Source: Pelomonas sp. Root1444
GTDB lineage: Bacteria > Pseudomonadota > Gammaproteobacteria > Burkholderiales > Burkholderiaceae_C
Length of the DNA: 64,000 nt
Direction of reading: 5' to 3'
Assembly (NCBI RefSeq): GCF_001426885.1
Contig: NZ_LMFP01000033.1
Coordinates: 263 to 64,262, forward strand
Numbering within the stretch: position 1 is the stretch's first letter; every line of letters begins with the position of its first letter. Of the stretch, positions 34,504 through 43,902 are shown piece by piece. Below the pieces are notes generated by a model. It did no database searches and had not been told where the DNA came from. It saw only the letters and a program-made list of their open reading frames with translations. The position numbers were made by a program, and so were the translations under genes.

Positions 34504-36141
34504 ATGACCCAGCAACTCTCCCGCCGCTCGGTGCTTCAGGCGACGGCCGCCACCATGGGCGCCGCCGGCCTGCCCGCCTCCCACGCAGCGCCCACCCCCT
34601 TCAAGCCGACCTGGGATTCCCTCGTCGGCGGCTACCGCACGCCCGACTGGTTCCGCGATGCCAAGTTCGGCATCTGGGCGCACTGGAGCGCGCAATGCGT
34701 GCCCGAGATGGGCGACTGGTATGCCCGCAACATGTACCTGCAGGGCCATTGGCAGTACGACCACCACGTCAAGACCTACGGCCACCCGACCCAGGTCGGC
34801 TTCATGGAGATGCAGAACCGCTGGAAGGGGGAGAACTGGGATCCCGAGGCGCTGATGGACCTTTACGTGAAGGCGGGCGCGAAGTACTTCGTCTCGCTGG
34901 CCAACCACCACGACAACTTCGACGCCTACGACTCGAAGTACCACCCCTGGAACTCGGTGCGCGTCGGTCCCAAGAAGGACATCGTCGGCACCTGGGCCAA
35001 GCTGGCTCGCGCCAAGGGGCTGCGCTTCGGCGTCAGCAACCACTCGTCGCGTGCCTGGCACTGGCTGGCGCCTGCCTATGGCTACGACCCCGAAGGCCCG
35101 CTGGCCGGCCAGCGCTACGACGCCTTCAACCTGACCAAGGCCGACGGCAAGGGCAAATGGTGGGAAGGCCTGGACCCGCAGGACCTCTACACGGGGCCCA
35201 ACAGAGTGATGCCCGACGGCATCAGCACCGTGGCCGCCGTCACCGAATGGCATAAGCGCAGTTACTACACCTGGAAAGACGCGGAGCCACCGAACAACCC
35301 GGCGTTCATTCGCCAGTGGTTCCTGCGCTGCCGCGACCTGATCGACAGCTACCGGCCTGACCTCGTCTACTTCGACAACGCTCACCTGCCGCTCGGCCAG
35401 GCCGGCCTGGACATCGCGGCGCACTACTACAACGCCAGCATGGCCTGGCACGGCAAGGTGGAGGCAGTCATCAACGCCAAGGAGCTCTCACCCGAAATGC
35501 GTGGCGGCGTGGTGGAGGACCTCGAGCGGGGCCAGCGCGCCGGCATCGAGCCGCTGCCCTGGCAGACCTGCACCTGCATCGGCGACTGGCACTACAACCG
35601 CGGCATCTTCGACAGCCACGGCTACAAGTCGGCCGCCAGCGTGATCCACCGCCTGGCGGACATCGTCTCCAAGAATGGCAACCTGTTGCTGTCCATCCCG
35701 CTGCGCGGCGACGGCAGCATCGACGCCGACGAACGCAAGATCCTGGAAGACATCGCCGCCTGGATGGGCCGCAACGGCGAGGCCATCCACGGCACACGGC
35801 CGTGGCGCATCTTCGGCGAAGGGCCGACGCAGGTCGGGGGTGGCATGTTCAGTGAAGGCCAGCTCAAGAACTTCACCACCCAGGACATCCGCTTCACGAC
35901 CAAGGCCGGCGCGCTCTACGCCATTGGGCTGGCTTGGCCGACGGACGGCGTCATGCGCATCGCCGCGCTGGCGCAGGACTCGGGGCTGGCGCCCGGCGTG
36001 ATCGAGCGCGTCGAAGCGGTGGGCTCTACCGACAGCCTGCCCTTCAAGCGCACGCCGCAAGGGCTGGAGGTGCGGCTACCTGAAGGCCTGGCTGGTTCGC
36101 CGGCCGTGGCGTTGAAAGTTTCAGGCGGTGGACTCGCATGA
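34504..36141 (+). CDS. GH29 alpha-L-fucosidase
   Basis: 545-residue exported retaining fucosidase. Probable Tat signal (LSRRSVLQATAATMGAAG) ending SHAA. GH29 features: FRDAKFGIWAHWSAQCVPE, YFVSLANHHDNFD and the nucleophile D291 in YRPDLVYFDNA. The C-terminal extension ends RTPQGLEVRLPEGLAGSPAVAL. It would remove L-fucose (or L-galactose) capping xyloglucan galactosyl side chains. The stop overlaps the start of the GH28 gene (ATGA). A degenerate copy of its last 33 codons lies beyond the GH28 gene. Confidence 0.92.
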   Translation: MTQQLSRRSVLQATAATMGAAGLPASHAAPTPFKPTWDSLVGGYRTPDWFRDAKFGIWAHWSAQCVPEMGDWYARNMYLQGHWQYDHHVKTYGHPTQVGFMEMQNRWKGENWDPEALMDLYVKAGAKYFVSLANHHDNFDAYDSKYHPWNSVRVGPKKDIVGTWAKLARAKGLRFGVSNHSSRAWHWLAPAYGYDPEGPLAGQRYDAFNLTKADGKGKWWEGLDPQDLYTGPNRVMPDGISTVAAVTEWHKRSYYTWKDAEPPNNPAFIRQWFLRCRDLIDSYRPDLVYFDNAHLPLGQAGLDIAAHYYNASMAWHGKVEAVINAKELSPEMRGGVVEDLERGQRAGIEPLPWQTCTCIGDWHYNRGIFDSHGYKSAASVIHRLADIVSKNGNLLLSIPLRGDGSIDADERKILEDIAAWMGRNGEAIHGTRPWRIFGEGPTQVGGGMFSEGQLKNFTTQDIRFTTKAGALYAIGLAWPTDGVMRIAALAQDSGLAPGVIERVEAVGSTDSLPFKRTPQGLEVRLPEGLAGSPAVALKVSGGGLA

Positions 36142-37727
36142 CACTACCTATCCGCAGACATTTCCTGGCACGGGCCGTTGCGCTCGTTGCTGCGGTGCCG
36201 GCTTACTCGCTGGCGGCGCCGCCCATACCCACGAGTTCGCTGTTCGACGTCAGGCGTTTCGGTGCCAAGGGCGATGGCCGCACGCTCGACTCGCCGGCGA
36301 TCAACGCGGCCATTGCTGCCGCGGCGACAGCGGGCGGGGGTACTGTCTATTTCCCGCCGGGGCGCTACTTGTCCGCGTCGATCAGGCTCAAGAGCAATAT
36401 CACGCTCTACCTGGAAGCGGGCGCGGTGATCGAAGCCGTTGAGGCAAGCGTGGCGCGCTACGACCTGCCGGAGCCGAACGAGGCCGGCGGCAACTATCAG
36501 GACTACGGCCACAGCCACTGGCAAAACAGCCTGATCTGGGGTATTGGCCTCCACAACGTGGCCATCGTGGGCGGCGGCTTGATTCACGGCAAAGGCTTGA
36601 TCAGCGGCCACGACAAATACACCGGCTACTACACCGACAAACCAGACCAGCCCGGCGAAGCCGACAAGGCGATTGCGCTGCGCGAATGCAGCAACGTGAC
36701 CTTGCAGGATTTCTCGATCCTGCATGGCGGCCATTTCGGCATCTTGGCAACCGGCTGCGGCAATGTGCTGATCGACCACCTGACTATCGACACCAATCGC
36801 GACGGCATGGATATCGACGGGTGCAACAACGTGCGCGTCACGAATTGCAGCCTGAACACGCCCTGGGACGATGCGATCTGCCTCAAGGCCAGCTACGGCC
36901 TGGGCCGCATCCAGCACTGCGAAAACATCACAATTTCCGATTGCCTGGTATCGGGTAATTTCGACGAGGGCAGTGTCATTGACGGCACCTTCAAGCGCAG
37001 TGCGCCGGAATACCGGTCGGGGCGATACGGCCGCATCAAGATGGGCACCGAATCGAATGGCGACTTCAAGAACATCGCCATCACGAACTGCATTTTTGAC
37101 GAGTGCCGCGGCTTGGCGATCGAGAGCGTGGACGGTTCGCACATCGAGGACCTGACGATTTCCAACATCACCATGCGCAACGTGGTGAACGATCCGATCT
37201 TCATACGCTTGGGCGCGCGCCTGCGCGGACCGAATCAGCCGCCGATAGGCACCATCAAGCGCATCAATATCAGCAACATTGTGGTGTCCGGTGCGCACGT
37301 CAATCACGCCAGCACCATCGCCGGGCTGGAAGGGCATCTGATCGAGGATATTCGTATCAGCAATGTGCGGATAGAGACGCAGGGCGGCGGCGACGCGGCG
37401 TGGAGCAAGGTGGTTCCGCCCGAAAACGCAAACGGCTATCCGGAGCCCGGCATGTTCGGCAAGGCGCCGGCGTATGCGTTCTACATGCGCCATGTGAAGG
37501 CCATCGAGGTTCATCACGTCAAGGTTGGCTACGTCAAGCCGGAGGGGCGACCTGCGGTCATGCTGGACGATGTCAGCGACGCCAGCTTCCATGCCGTCAA
37601 TCTGCGGCGCGGGCACGGCGGGGCGGCGCTGTTCGGGTTGCGCGGGGTCAGCGATTTCTCGGCCAAGGATGTGCGCGGCATGCCGGACCGCGAGATCCCG
37701 GGGCGTGTGGATGCGCTGAGCTTGTAG
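36138..37727 (+). CDS. GH28 polygalacturonase-family protein
   Basis: 529-residue exported right-handed beta-helix glycosidase. Signal segment to about AAP (27), FGAKGDGRTLDSPAINAAI at the helix start, the NxD-type motif in DTNRDGMDIDG, the DD pair in TPWDDAICLK and RIK in GRIKMGTES. The usual GHG histidine is not obvious (FDEGSVIDGT in its place), so an exo-acting or rhamnogalacturonan-type specificity is possible. Base composition is lower than its neighbours (rows 36901 and 37141 have 30 and 31 G+C of 60). It overlaps the GH29 stop and is followed by a recombination scar. Confidence 0.85.
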   Translation: MTLPIRRHFLARAVALVAAVPAYSLAAPPIPTSSLFDVRRFGAKGDGRTLDSPAINAAIAAAATAGGGTVYFPPGRYLSASIRLKSNITLYLEAGAVIEAVEASVARYDLPEPNEAGGNYQDYGHSHWQNSLIWGIGLHNVAIVGGGLIHGKGLISGHDKYTGYYTDKPDQPGEADKAIALRECSNVTLQDFSILHGGHFGILATGCGNVLIDHLTIDTNRDGMDIDGCNNVRVTNCSLNTPWDDAICLKASYGLGRIQHCENITISDCLVSGNFDEGSVIDGTFKRSAPEYRSGRYGRIKMGTESNGDFKNIAITNCIFDECRGLAIESVDGSHIEDLTISNITMRNVVNDPIFIRLGARLRGPNQPPIGTIKRINISNIVVSGAHVNHASTIAGLEGHLIEDIRISNVRIETQGGGDAAWSKVVPPENANGYPEPGMFGKAPAYAFYMRHVKAIEVHHVKVGYVKPEGRPAVMLDDVSDASFHAVNLRRGHGGAALFGLRGVSDFSAKDVRGMPDREIPGRVDALSL

Positions 37728-37739
37728 ACACGCAAAGCC

Positions 37740-37919
37740 ATGGCCAACGCGCCCTATCCCACCTTCATCTGGAGCTCGCCCCAGGGCAAGCCGCTGGACA
37801 TGTACCGCTCCACCGATGCCTTCAAGCGCACGCCGCAAGGGCTGGATGTGCGGCTGCCCGAGGGCCTGGCCGGCACCCCCGCCGTGGCGCTGAAGATCCG
37901 CGGGAGCGGCCTGACTTAA
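37740..37919 (+). pseudogene. Chimeric scar: GH74 C-terminal piece fused to GH29 C-terminus
   Basis: A 59-codon open frame. Its first part (NAPYPTFIWSSPQGKPLDMYRSTDA) matches the C-terminal propeller of the GH74-like gene at about 34205-34287. Its second part (FKRTPQGLDVRLPEGLAGTPAVALKI) matches the last 33 codons of the fucosidase at about 36043-36141. The two are joined at a short similarity around TCCACCGATG. It carries no complete domain, so it is the debris of a duplicated GH74-GH29 pair after a deletion, not a functional gene. Confidence 0.8.
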
Positions 37920-37975
37920 ACCACGATTGCGCGGCACCGACTCGCGCGGCCTGCCCCTCATAACCAGAGCGATGC

Positions 37976-40696
37976 ATGAAATACATCAAACACAGCCTCT
38001 CCCGGCGTGAGGCATTGCAGGCCGCCCTCGCCGCTGCCGCCACACCACTGGGCGCTGCGACAGCAACGACCGCGATGGCTTCCTCCAGTGTGGCGAACGC
38101 CGCCACCGGCAACCTGGCGCCTGAGGGCGCCGCGGCCCGCCGCGCGCAGCCATCGCTAGCCCCGGAATGGGTGCTGACGACGCCCCAGGGCACGCTGCGG
38201 ATCAGCGCGCTCTGCGACCGGGCGCTGCGCGTGCGCTTCCTGCCGCCTCAGGCCGCAACGCAGGCGCCGCCGCCAAGCCTCGCGCTGCTGCCCGGCCGTG
38301 CCAAGCCCCTCATGAAGCAGACGTCGAGCGCGGACGCGAACCGCCTGGAACTGCCGGGCATCCGCTGCGAAGTGGACAACGGCACCGGCGCGCTGCGCTT
38401 TTTCGACCGCAAAGGCGCCTTGCTGCTCAGTGAAGCGCCCGGCACCCGGCGGCTGACGCCGTCGCGGCTGGGTGACGAGCCCGTGTTCATCGCCGAGCAG
38501 GTGTTCGAGTCACCCGCCGGAGAGCGGCTCTACGGCACCGGCTGCTTCCAGGACGGGGCCATGGACCTGCGCGGCCACCCGCGCCGCCTGACGCAGGTGA
38601 ACACGCAGATCAGCCTGCCGTTCATGCTGTCCAGCCGCGGCTATGGCCTGCTCTGGCACAACAACGGCATGGCCGAGCTGAACACGCCCGAGCAGTCGGT
38701 GGTGCTGAGTCGTGCCAAATCGGAGAGCAAGGCCGAAGTCGTGGATGTGACGACGACCACGGGCAATGCGCAGGTCGTGCGAAACCTGACGCGCTTTGAA
38801 GGCACGTTCAAGACGGAGGCGGCCGGCCGTTTCGCCTTCCTCCTCGACGTCGGCCGCGCGATGGGTTCGCGCCACTCGGTGGAGATCGACGGCAAGTCCT
38901 GCGTCGAGATCGCGAACCACTGGCTGCCGCCGACGGTCGGCTTTGTCGTCGAACTGCCGGCGGGCGAGCATCAGGTGCGCGTCAACGCCGACAAGGACGA
39001 CTCTCCCTCACTGCGCTTTGGCGCCGTGCGCGCCAGCACGACATGGCGCTCACCGGTGGCCGACGCCATCGACTACGTCGTCATCGCCGGCCCCAGCGCG
39101 GACGAGGTGTTCGAGGGCTACCGCGAGATCTCCGGCGCCACGCCCGTGATGCCGCGCTGGGCCTATGGCTACATCCACTGCCGCGAGCGCTTCCATTCGT
39201 CGGCGGAGATCGTCGACACGCTGCGCGAATTCCGCCGCCGCAAGCTGCCCGTCGACGTGATGGTGCAGGACTGGCAATACTGGGGCCGCCACGGCTGGAA
39301 CGCGATGCGCTTCGACGAGGCCCACTACCCCGACCCCGCCGCGCTGGTGCGCGAGGTGCACGGCCTGAACGGGCGGCTCATGCTGTCGGTGTGGGCCAAG
39401 ATCGCGCGCGACACCGAGCTCGGCCGCGCCACCGCAGCCGCCGGCCACTACATCGACCAGACCGACTGGGTCGACTTCTTCGACCCCAAGGCCGCCGCCT
39501 TCTACTGGAACAACCAGCGCGAACGCCTGCTCAAGCTCGGCATCGACGCCTGGTGGCAGGACGCGACGGAGCCCGAGAACGACGACCTGGTGGGCCGGCG
39601 TACGGCCGCGGGCCGTGGTGAGCGGGTGCGCCTGGCCTATCCGTGGTACGTCACGCGCACCGTCTACGAGGGTCAGCGCCAGGCGGCCCCTGACCGGCGC
39701 GTGATGATCATGACGCGCTCGGCCTTCCCTGGGCAGCAGCGCCATGCCGCGGCCACCTGGTCGGGCGACATCGGCAACGACTGGGACACGCTCAAGCGGC
39801 AGATTCCAGCAGGCCTGAACATGGCCGCTGCGGGCTATGCCTACTGGACGGTCGACGCCGGCGGCTTCTTCCGCCCGGGCGACGGCCAGTACACCGACAA
39901 GGCCTACCACGAGCGCCTGATCCGCTGGTTCCAGTACGCGACCTTCCTGCCGCTGCAGCGCGTGCATGGCTACATGACCAACACCGAGTTCTGGCGCTAT
40001 GGCGACACGGTGGAGACGGTCTCGCGCCAGTACCTGGAGCTGCGCTATCAGCTGCTGCCCTACCTCTACAGCCTGGCCCACGAGGTACATGCCAAAGGCG
40101 CGCCGATCATGCGGCCGCTCGTGTTCGATTTCCCGCAGGACGAGCAGGCCCTCGACCAGGCGCACAGCTACATGTTCGGCCGCGCGCTGCATGTGGCGCC
40201 GGTCCTGGCGCCCGACGTGTCGAGCTGGCCGGTGTACCTGCCGCAGGCTGCCGGCGGCTGGGTCGATTTCTGGACAGGGGAACGGCGCGCGGGCGGCCGC
40301 ACGCATGACGTGGCGTCGCCGCTGGAGCGCATGCCCCTGCACCTGCGCGCCGGCAGCATCCTGCCGCTCGGGCCGGTGCTGCAGTCCACCGCCGAAGCCA
40401 CCGGTGAGGTGCTCGACCTCTACGTCGTGCCCGGCGCCAACGGCGCCTTCAACCTTTACGAGGACGGCGGCCTGGACTACGCCTACGAGAAGGGCGGGCT
40501 CAGCGTGATCCGCATGACCTGGGACGACAAGCGCGGCGTGCTGCGCCTGGCGGCGCGCAACGGGCGCTTCGCGGGCATGCGCACGACCAAGCGCTTGCGC
40601 ATCCACCGCATCGGCAACAGCGGGCCGACGCTGCAATCCACACCGCTGCGCGAGGTGCTCTACACCGGCCGCGCCGTCGAAGTACGCCTTGGATGA
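37976..40696 (+). CDS. GH31 alpha-xylosidase with PA14-like insert
   Basis: 906-residue exported enzyme with a Tat-like signal (LSRREALQAALAAAATPLG). The N-terminal beta-sandwich is interrupted by a PA14-like insert (about 280-385: FEGTFKTEAAGRFAFLL, HWLPPTVGFVVELPAGEHQVRV), as in the Cellvibrio xyloglucan-specific Xyl31A. The GH31 barrel has nucleophile D529 in WWQDATEPE and acid/base D598 in WSGDIGNDW. It would remove alpha-1,6-xylose from the non-reducing end of xyloglucan oligosaccharides. It overlaps the open frame upstream of the GH97 start, and the genes are closely spaced. Confidence 0.92.
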   Translation: MKYIKHSLSRREALQAALAAAATPLGAATATTAMASSSVANAATGNLAPEGAAARRAQPSLAPEWVLTTPQGTLRISALCDRALRVRFLPPQAATQAPPPSLALLPGRAKPLMKQTSSADANRLELPGIRCEVDNGTGALRFFDRKGALLLSEAPGTRRLTPSRLGDEPVFIAEQVFESPAGERLYGTGCFQDGAMDLRGHPRRLTQVNTQISLPFMLSSRGYGLLWHNNGMAELNTPEQSVVLSRAKSESKAEVVDVTTTTGNAQVVRNLTRFEGTFKTEAAGRFAFLLDVGRAMGSRHSVEIDGKSCVEIANHWLPPTVGFVVELPAGEHQVRVNADKDDSPSLRFGAVRASTTWRSPVADAIDYVVIAGPSADEVFEGYREISGATPVMPRWAYGYIHCRERFHSSAEIVDTLREFRRRKLPVDVMVQDWQYWGRHGWNAMRFDEAHYPDPAALVREVHGLNGRLMLSVWAKIARDTELGRATAAAGHYIDQTDWVDFFDPKAAAFYWNNQRERLLKLGIDAWWQDATEPENDDLVGRRTAAGRGERVRLAYPWYVTRTVYEGQRQAAPDRRVMIMTRSAFPGQQRHAAATWSGDIGNDWDTLKRQIPAGLNMAAAGYAYWTVDAGGFFRPGDGQYTDKAYHERLIRWFQYATFLPLQRVHGYMTNTEFWRYGDTVETVSRQYLELRYQLLPYLYSLAHEVHAKGAPIMRPLVFDFPQDEQALDQAHSYMFGRALHVAPVLAPDVSSWPVYLPQAAGGWVDFWTGERRAGGRTHDVASPLERMPLHLRAGSILPLGPVLQSTAEATGEVLDLYVVPGANGAFNLYEDGGLDYAYEKGGLSVIRMTWDDKRGVLRLAARNGRFAGMRTTKRLRIHRIGNSGPTLQSTPLREVLYTGRAVEVRLG

Positions 40697-40730
40697 ACGC
40701 TCTCCAACACCAACACAGCCACACATCCCC

Positions 40731-42644
40731 ATGAAGACCACCACCATCCACCTCGCCGTCGCCGCGCTTGCCCTGGCTGCCTCGGGCGCCCACGCGGCCG
40801 ACGCCGTCATCACCTCGCCCGATGGCCGCGTCGCGCTGCGCATCGCCGACAACGGCAGCCAGTTCAGCATCAGCCGCCACGGCGAAGCCGTCATCGCGCC
40901 CTCCCCCCTAGGGCTGGAGCTCGACGGCCAAGCTCTCGGCGCGTTGACGCTGGAGTCGCGCCATGACGAGGTCGAGGACCGCGTCATCTCACTCGTCGCG
41001 ACGAAGGCGGCGAGCGCGCGCGACCACTACCGCGGCGCAACGCTGGCCTTCCGCGAGGCCGGCGGCGGCCGCCGCCTCTTCGTCGACGTGCGCGCCTACG
41101 ACGACGGCATCGCCTTCCGCTACCGGCTGGACGGCACCGCGCCGGTCAGCCTGCGTGGGGAGCGCACGGCCTTCGTGCCGGCCGGCGATCCGTCATGCCT
41201 GGTCACGCCGGCTGACGGTTCGCACGAGCAGGCGTTCGCGCGCCTGAAGGTCTCGCAGCTGAAGCCAGGCGTCGCCTACGACGTGCCGGTGGTCTGCGCC
41301 ACGCCCTCGGGCCGCACGCACTACGCCATCACACAGGCCAACCTGAAGGGCTACACCGGTGCGTCGCTGTGGCGCGACGGCGCCGCGCTGCAAGTGCGCC
41401 TGTCTGCCGTGCCCGGCCGGCAAGGCCCCGCCTTCACCTCCACGGGCGGCCTGACGACCGCCTGGCGCGCCGTGATGATGGCCGACCAGGCCGGCAAGCT
41501 GATCGAGTCCCATCTCGTCGGCAACCTGAACCCGGCACCGACCGGCGACTTCAGCTGGGTCAAGCCCGGCAAGGCGGCGTGGGACTGGTGGTCCGGCCCG
41601 CTGGTCGGCATGAAGCCCGACATGGGCTCGTACAAGCGCTTCATCGACTTCGCCGCCGAGTCCGGCTTCCCCTACTACCTGATCGACGCCAACTGGGCCT
41701 GGGGTTCCGGCGGCTGCTGCGACGCCAGCCCCGAGACCGACATCACCCGCCCAGCCAAAGGCATCGACATGCCCGAACTCGTGCGCTACGCCGAAGCCAA
41801 GGGCGTGGGCCTGATGCTGTGGGCCCACTGGGTGCATGTGGACGCGCGCATGGACGAGGTGCTGGACACCTACGCACGCTGGGGCATCAAGGGCGTCAAG
41901 GTCGACTTCATGAACCGTGACGACCAGCAGGTGGTGGACTTCTACGAACGCATCGCCGCCGCCACCGCCAAGCGCAAGCTGCTGCTGGACCTGCACGGCG
42001 CCTACGTGCCCGCCGGCCTGCAGCGCACCTTCCCCAACTACATCACGCAGGAGGGTGTGCTGGGCGCGGAGTGGAGCAAGATGACCACGCGCACCACCCC
42101 CAGCCACAACGTGACCCTGCCGTACACGCGCATGCTGGTCGGCCCGATGGACTACACGCCCGGCGGCTTCCGCAACGCGACGCCGGCCACCTTCGAGGTG
42201 CGCGCAGAGATGCCGCTGGTGCAGAACACGCGCGGCCAGGCGCTGGCGATGTACGTCGTCTACGACAGCCCGCTGCAGATGGTGTCCGACGACCCTACCA
42301 GCTACCGCGGCGAGCCCGGCTTCGACTTCATCAAGCGCGTGCCCACGGCCTGGGACGAGACCCGCTTCATCTCCGGCGAGCCGGGGCAGGACATCGTGCT
42401 GGCGCGCCGCCAGGGCAAGACCTGGTACATCGGCGCCATGACGGGCGACCAGGCCCGCACCGAGAAGGTGTCGCTGGGCTTCCTGCCCGCTGGCAACTGG
42501 CGCGCCACGATCTGGCAGGACGGCGAGGTCGTGCGCGAGGTGCGCCGCACCGAACGCAAGGTGACCCGCAAGGACGTGTTGAGCCTGTCGCTGGCCGCGG
42601 CGGGCGGCGCCGCCGTGGTGCTGGAGCCATGGCCTGCCAAGTGA
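40731..42644 (+). CDS. GH97 glycosidase, retaining alpha-galactosidase type
   Basis: 637 residues with signal peptide ending SGAHA. N-terminal beta-super-sandwich (SPDGRVALRIADNG), then the GH97 barrel AAWDWWSGPLVGMKPDM, YYLIDANWAWG, and GVKVDFMNRDDQ with the probable nucleophile D392. The KVDFM arrangement is that of the retaining alpha-galactosidase branch rather than the inverting SusB glucosidases. It would remove alpha-galactosyl groups. An earlier in-frame start at 40689 overlapping GH31 is possible, but the ATG at 40731 begins a proper signal peptide. Confidence 0.88.
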   Translation: MKTTTIHLAVAALALAASGAHAADAVITSPDGRVALRIADNGSQFSISRHGEAVIAPSPLGLELDGQALGALTLESRHDEVEDRVISLVATKAASARDHYRGATLAFREAGGGRRLFVDVRAYDDGIAFRYRLDGTAPVSLRGERTAFVPAGDPSCLVTPADGSHEQAFARLKVSQLKPGVAYDVPVVCATPSGRTHYAITQANLKGYTGASLWRDGAALQVRLSAVPGRQGPAFTSTGGLTTAWRAVMMADQAGKLIESHLVGNLNPAPTGDFSWVKPGKAAWDWWSGPLVGMKPDMGSYKRFIDFAAESGFPYYLIDANWAWGSGGCCDASPETDITRPAKGIDMPELVRYAEAKGVGLMLWAHWVHVDARMDEVLDTYARWGIKGVKVDFMNRDDQQVVDFYERIAAATAKRKLLLDLHGAYVPAGLQRTFPNYITQEGVLGAEWSKMTTRTTPSHNVTLPYTRMLVGPMDYTPGGFRNATPATFEVRAEMPLVQNTRGQALAMYVVYDSPLQMVSDDPTSYRGEPGFDFIKRVPTAWDETRFISGEPGQDIVLARRQGKTWYIGAMTGDQARTEKVSLGFLPAGNWRATIWQDGEVVREVRRTERKVTRKDVLSLSLAAAGGAAVVLEPWPAK

Positions 42645-42677
42645 TCGGTGCCGCCGCGCGCTGACATCAACGATTCC

Positions 42678-43835
42678 ATGCTGTTTTCCTTCATGAGCAA
42701 GTGCAGTCAACGACTCATCGTCATTTCGACCTTCGCGGCCGGCCTCGCAGCCGTCCTCTTGGCAGGTTGCGGTGGCGGAGGCGGAGGCAGCAGCGCGGGC
42801 GGCGACACGACGCCCGCGCCCACCGCAGGCACTCCAGCCCCCGGCGGCACGGCGCCAGCAACGGCCCAAGCTTTTGAATGGAAATCCAGCGAGCCCCTGG
42901 TCAAGCCGCCGGCCGATCGGACGGACATCTTCGGCGTCAAGGACCCGACCGTCGTCCACCACGACGGCCGCTACCACGTCTTCATGACCACGGCCGGAAA
43001 GAACGGCTGGGGCCTGGCCTATACGAGCTTTGCCAGCTGGGCCGAGGCGCCCACGGCCCCTCAGTTCATGCTCGACAAGTCCCCCATGGGGCCCGGCTAC
43101 CGCGCCGCACCCCAGGTCTTCTACTTCGCGCCGCACAAGCTCTGGTACCTGATCTACCAGGGCGGCGACCCGCTGTATTCCACCAGCAGCAACATCGCCG
43201 ACCCACTGTCGTGGACGGCGCCGAAGCCCTTCTACGCAACGGTGCCGGCAAGCGTCAAGAACGCTGAGGGCAATGCGACGTGGCTGGACTTCTGGAACAT
43301 CTGCGACGACAGGAAGTGCCATCTCTTCTTCACCGGCGACAACGGCAGCTTCTACCGCGGCGAGACGACGATCGAAAGCTTCCCTCGGGGCTTCGCCGAG
43401 CCGGTCGTCGTCATGAAGGAAAAGCTTGAGGACCTGTTCGAGGCGAGCAACACCTACAAGATCACCGGCACCAACCAGTACCTGACGCTGATCGAGGCGA
43501 TGGGGCCCAAGGGCCGGTATTTCCGGGCGTGGACGGCCGATCGCCTGGACGGCACCTGGCAGCCCGTCGCCGGCGCCCCGATGAACCTGTTCGCCGGCAC
43601 GGACAACGTCAAGTTCGACGGCCGGATCTGGTCTGAAGGCGTCTCCCACGGGGAGTTGATCCGTGACGGCGTCCACCAGACGCTGAGCATCGACCCCTGC
43701 CAGCCGCTGAAGTTCCTCTACCAAGGCCTGGATCTGGAACCTGGCAAGACGTACGAGTACATCGAGCTGCCCTATCGGTTGGGCCTGATCACCGCCACCG
43801 CCCCCAACGCCATCAGCGTGTTGTGCAAGAAATGA
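42678..43835 (+). CDS. GH62 alpha-L-arabinofuranosidase, lipoprotein form
   Basis: 385-residue lipoprotein: signal peptide ending in lipobox LLAGC, a Gly/Ser and Pro/Thr-rich linker to about residue 65, then a GH62 domain. The domain matches the secreted paralogue almost residue for residue (KDPTVVHHDGRYHVF, YRAAPQVFYFAPHKLWYL, WLDFWNICDDRKCHLFF, FEASNTYKI). It lacks the Fn3/Ig cassette; membrane anchoring replaces secretion. Followed 67 bp later by the lipoprotein GH74. Alternative starts are GTG 42648 and ATG 42693. Confidence 0.92.
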   Translation: MLFSFMSKCSQRLIVISTFAAGLAAVLLAGCGGGGGGSSAGGDTTPAPTAGTPAPGGTAPATAQAFEWKSSEPLVKPPADRTDIFGVKDPTVVHHDGRYHVFMTTAGKNGWGLAYTSFASWAEAPTAPQFMLDKSPMGPGYRAAPQVFYFAPHKLWYLIYQGGDPLYSTSSNIADPLSWTAPKPFYATVPASVKNAEGNATWLDFWNICDDRKCHLFFTGDNGSFYRGETTIESFPRGFAEPVVVMKEKLEDLFEASNTYKITGTNQYLTLIEAMGPKGRYFRAWTADRLDGTWQPVAGAPMNLFAGTDNVKFDGRIWSEGVSHGELIRDGVHQTLSIDPCQPLKFLYQGLDLEPGKTYEYIELPYRLGLITATAPNAISVLCKK

Positions 43836-43902
43836 ACGCCCGCCCTGCCTCGTGATCAGCGTCGCCGCGCCGAGCCATCAATCACCCGAACACCGTTTTC
43901 CC

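Noticed and set aside
36138-37919. Insertion sequence or transposon carrying GH28
   Set aside because: No transposase, terminal inverted repeats or target duplication seen at either side; the scar is explained by duplicated CAZyme ends.
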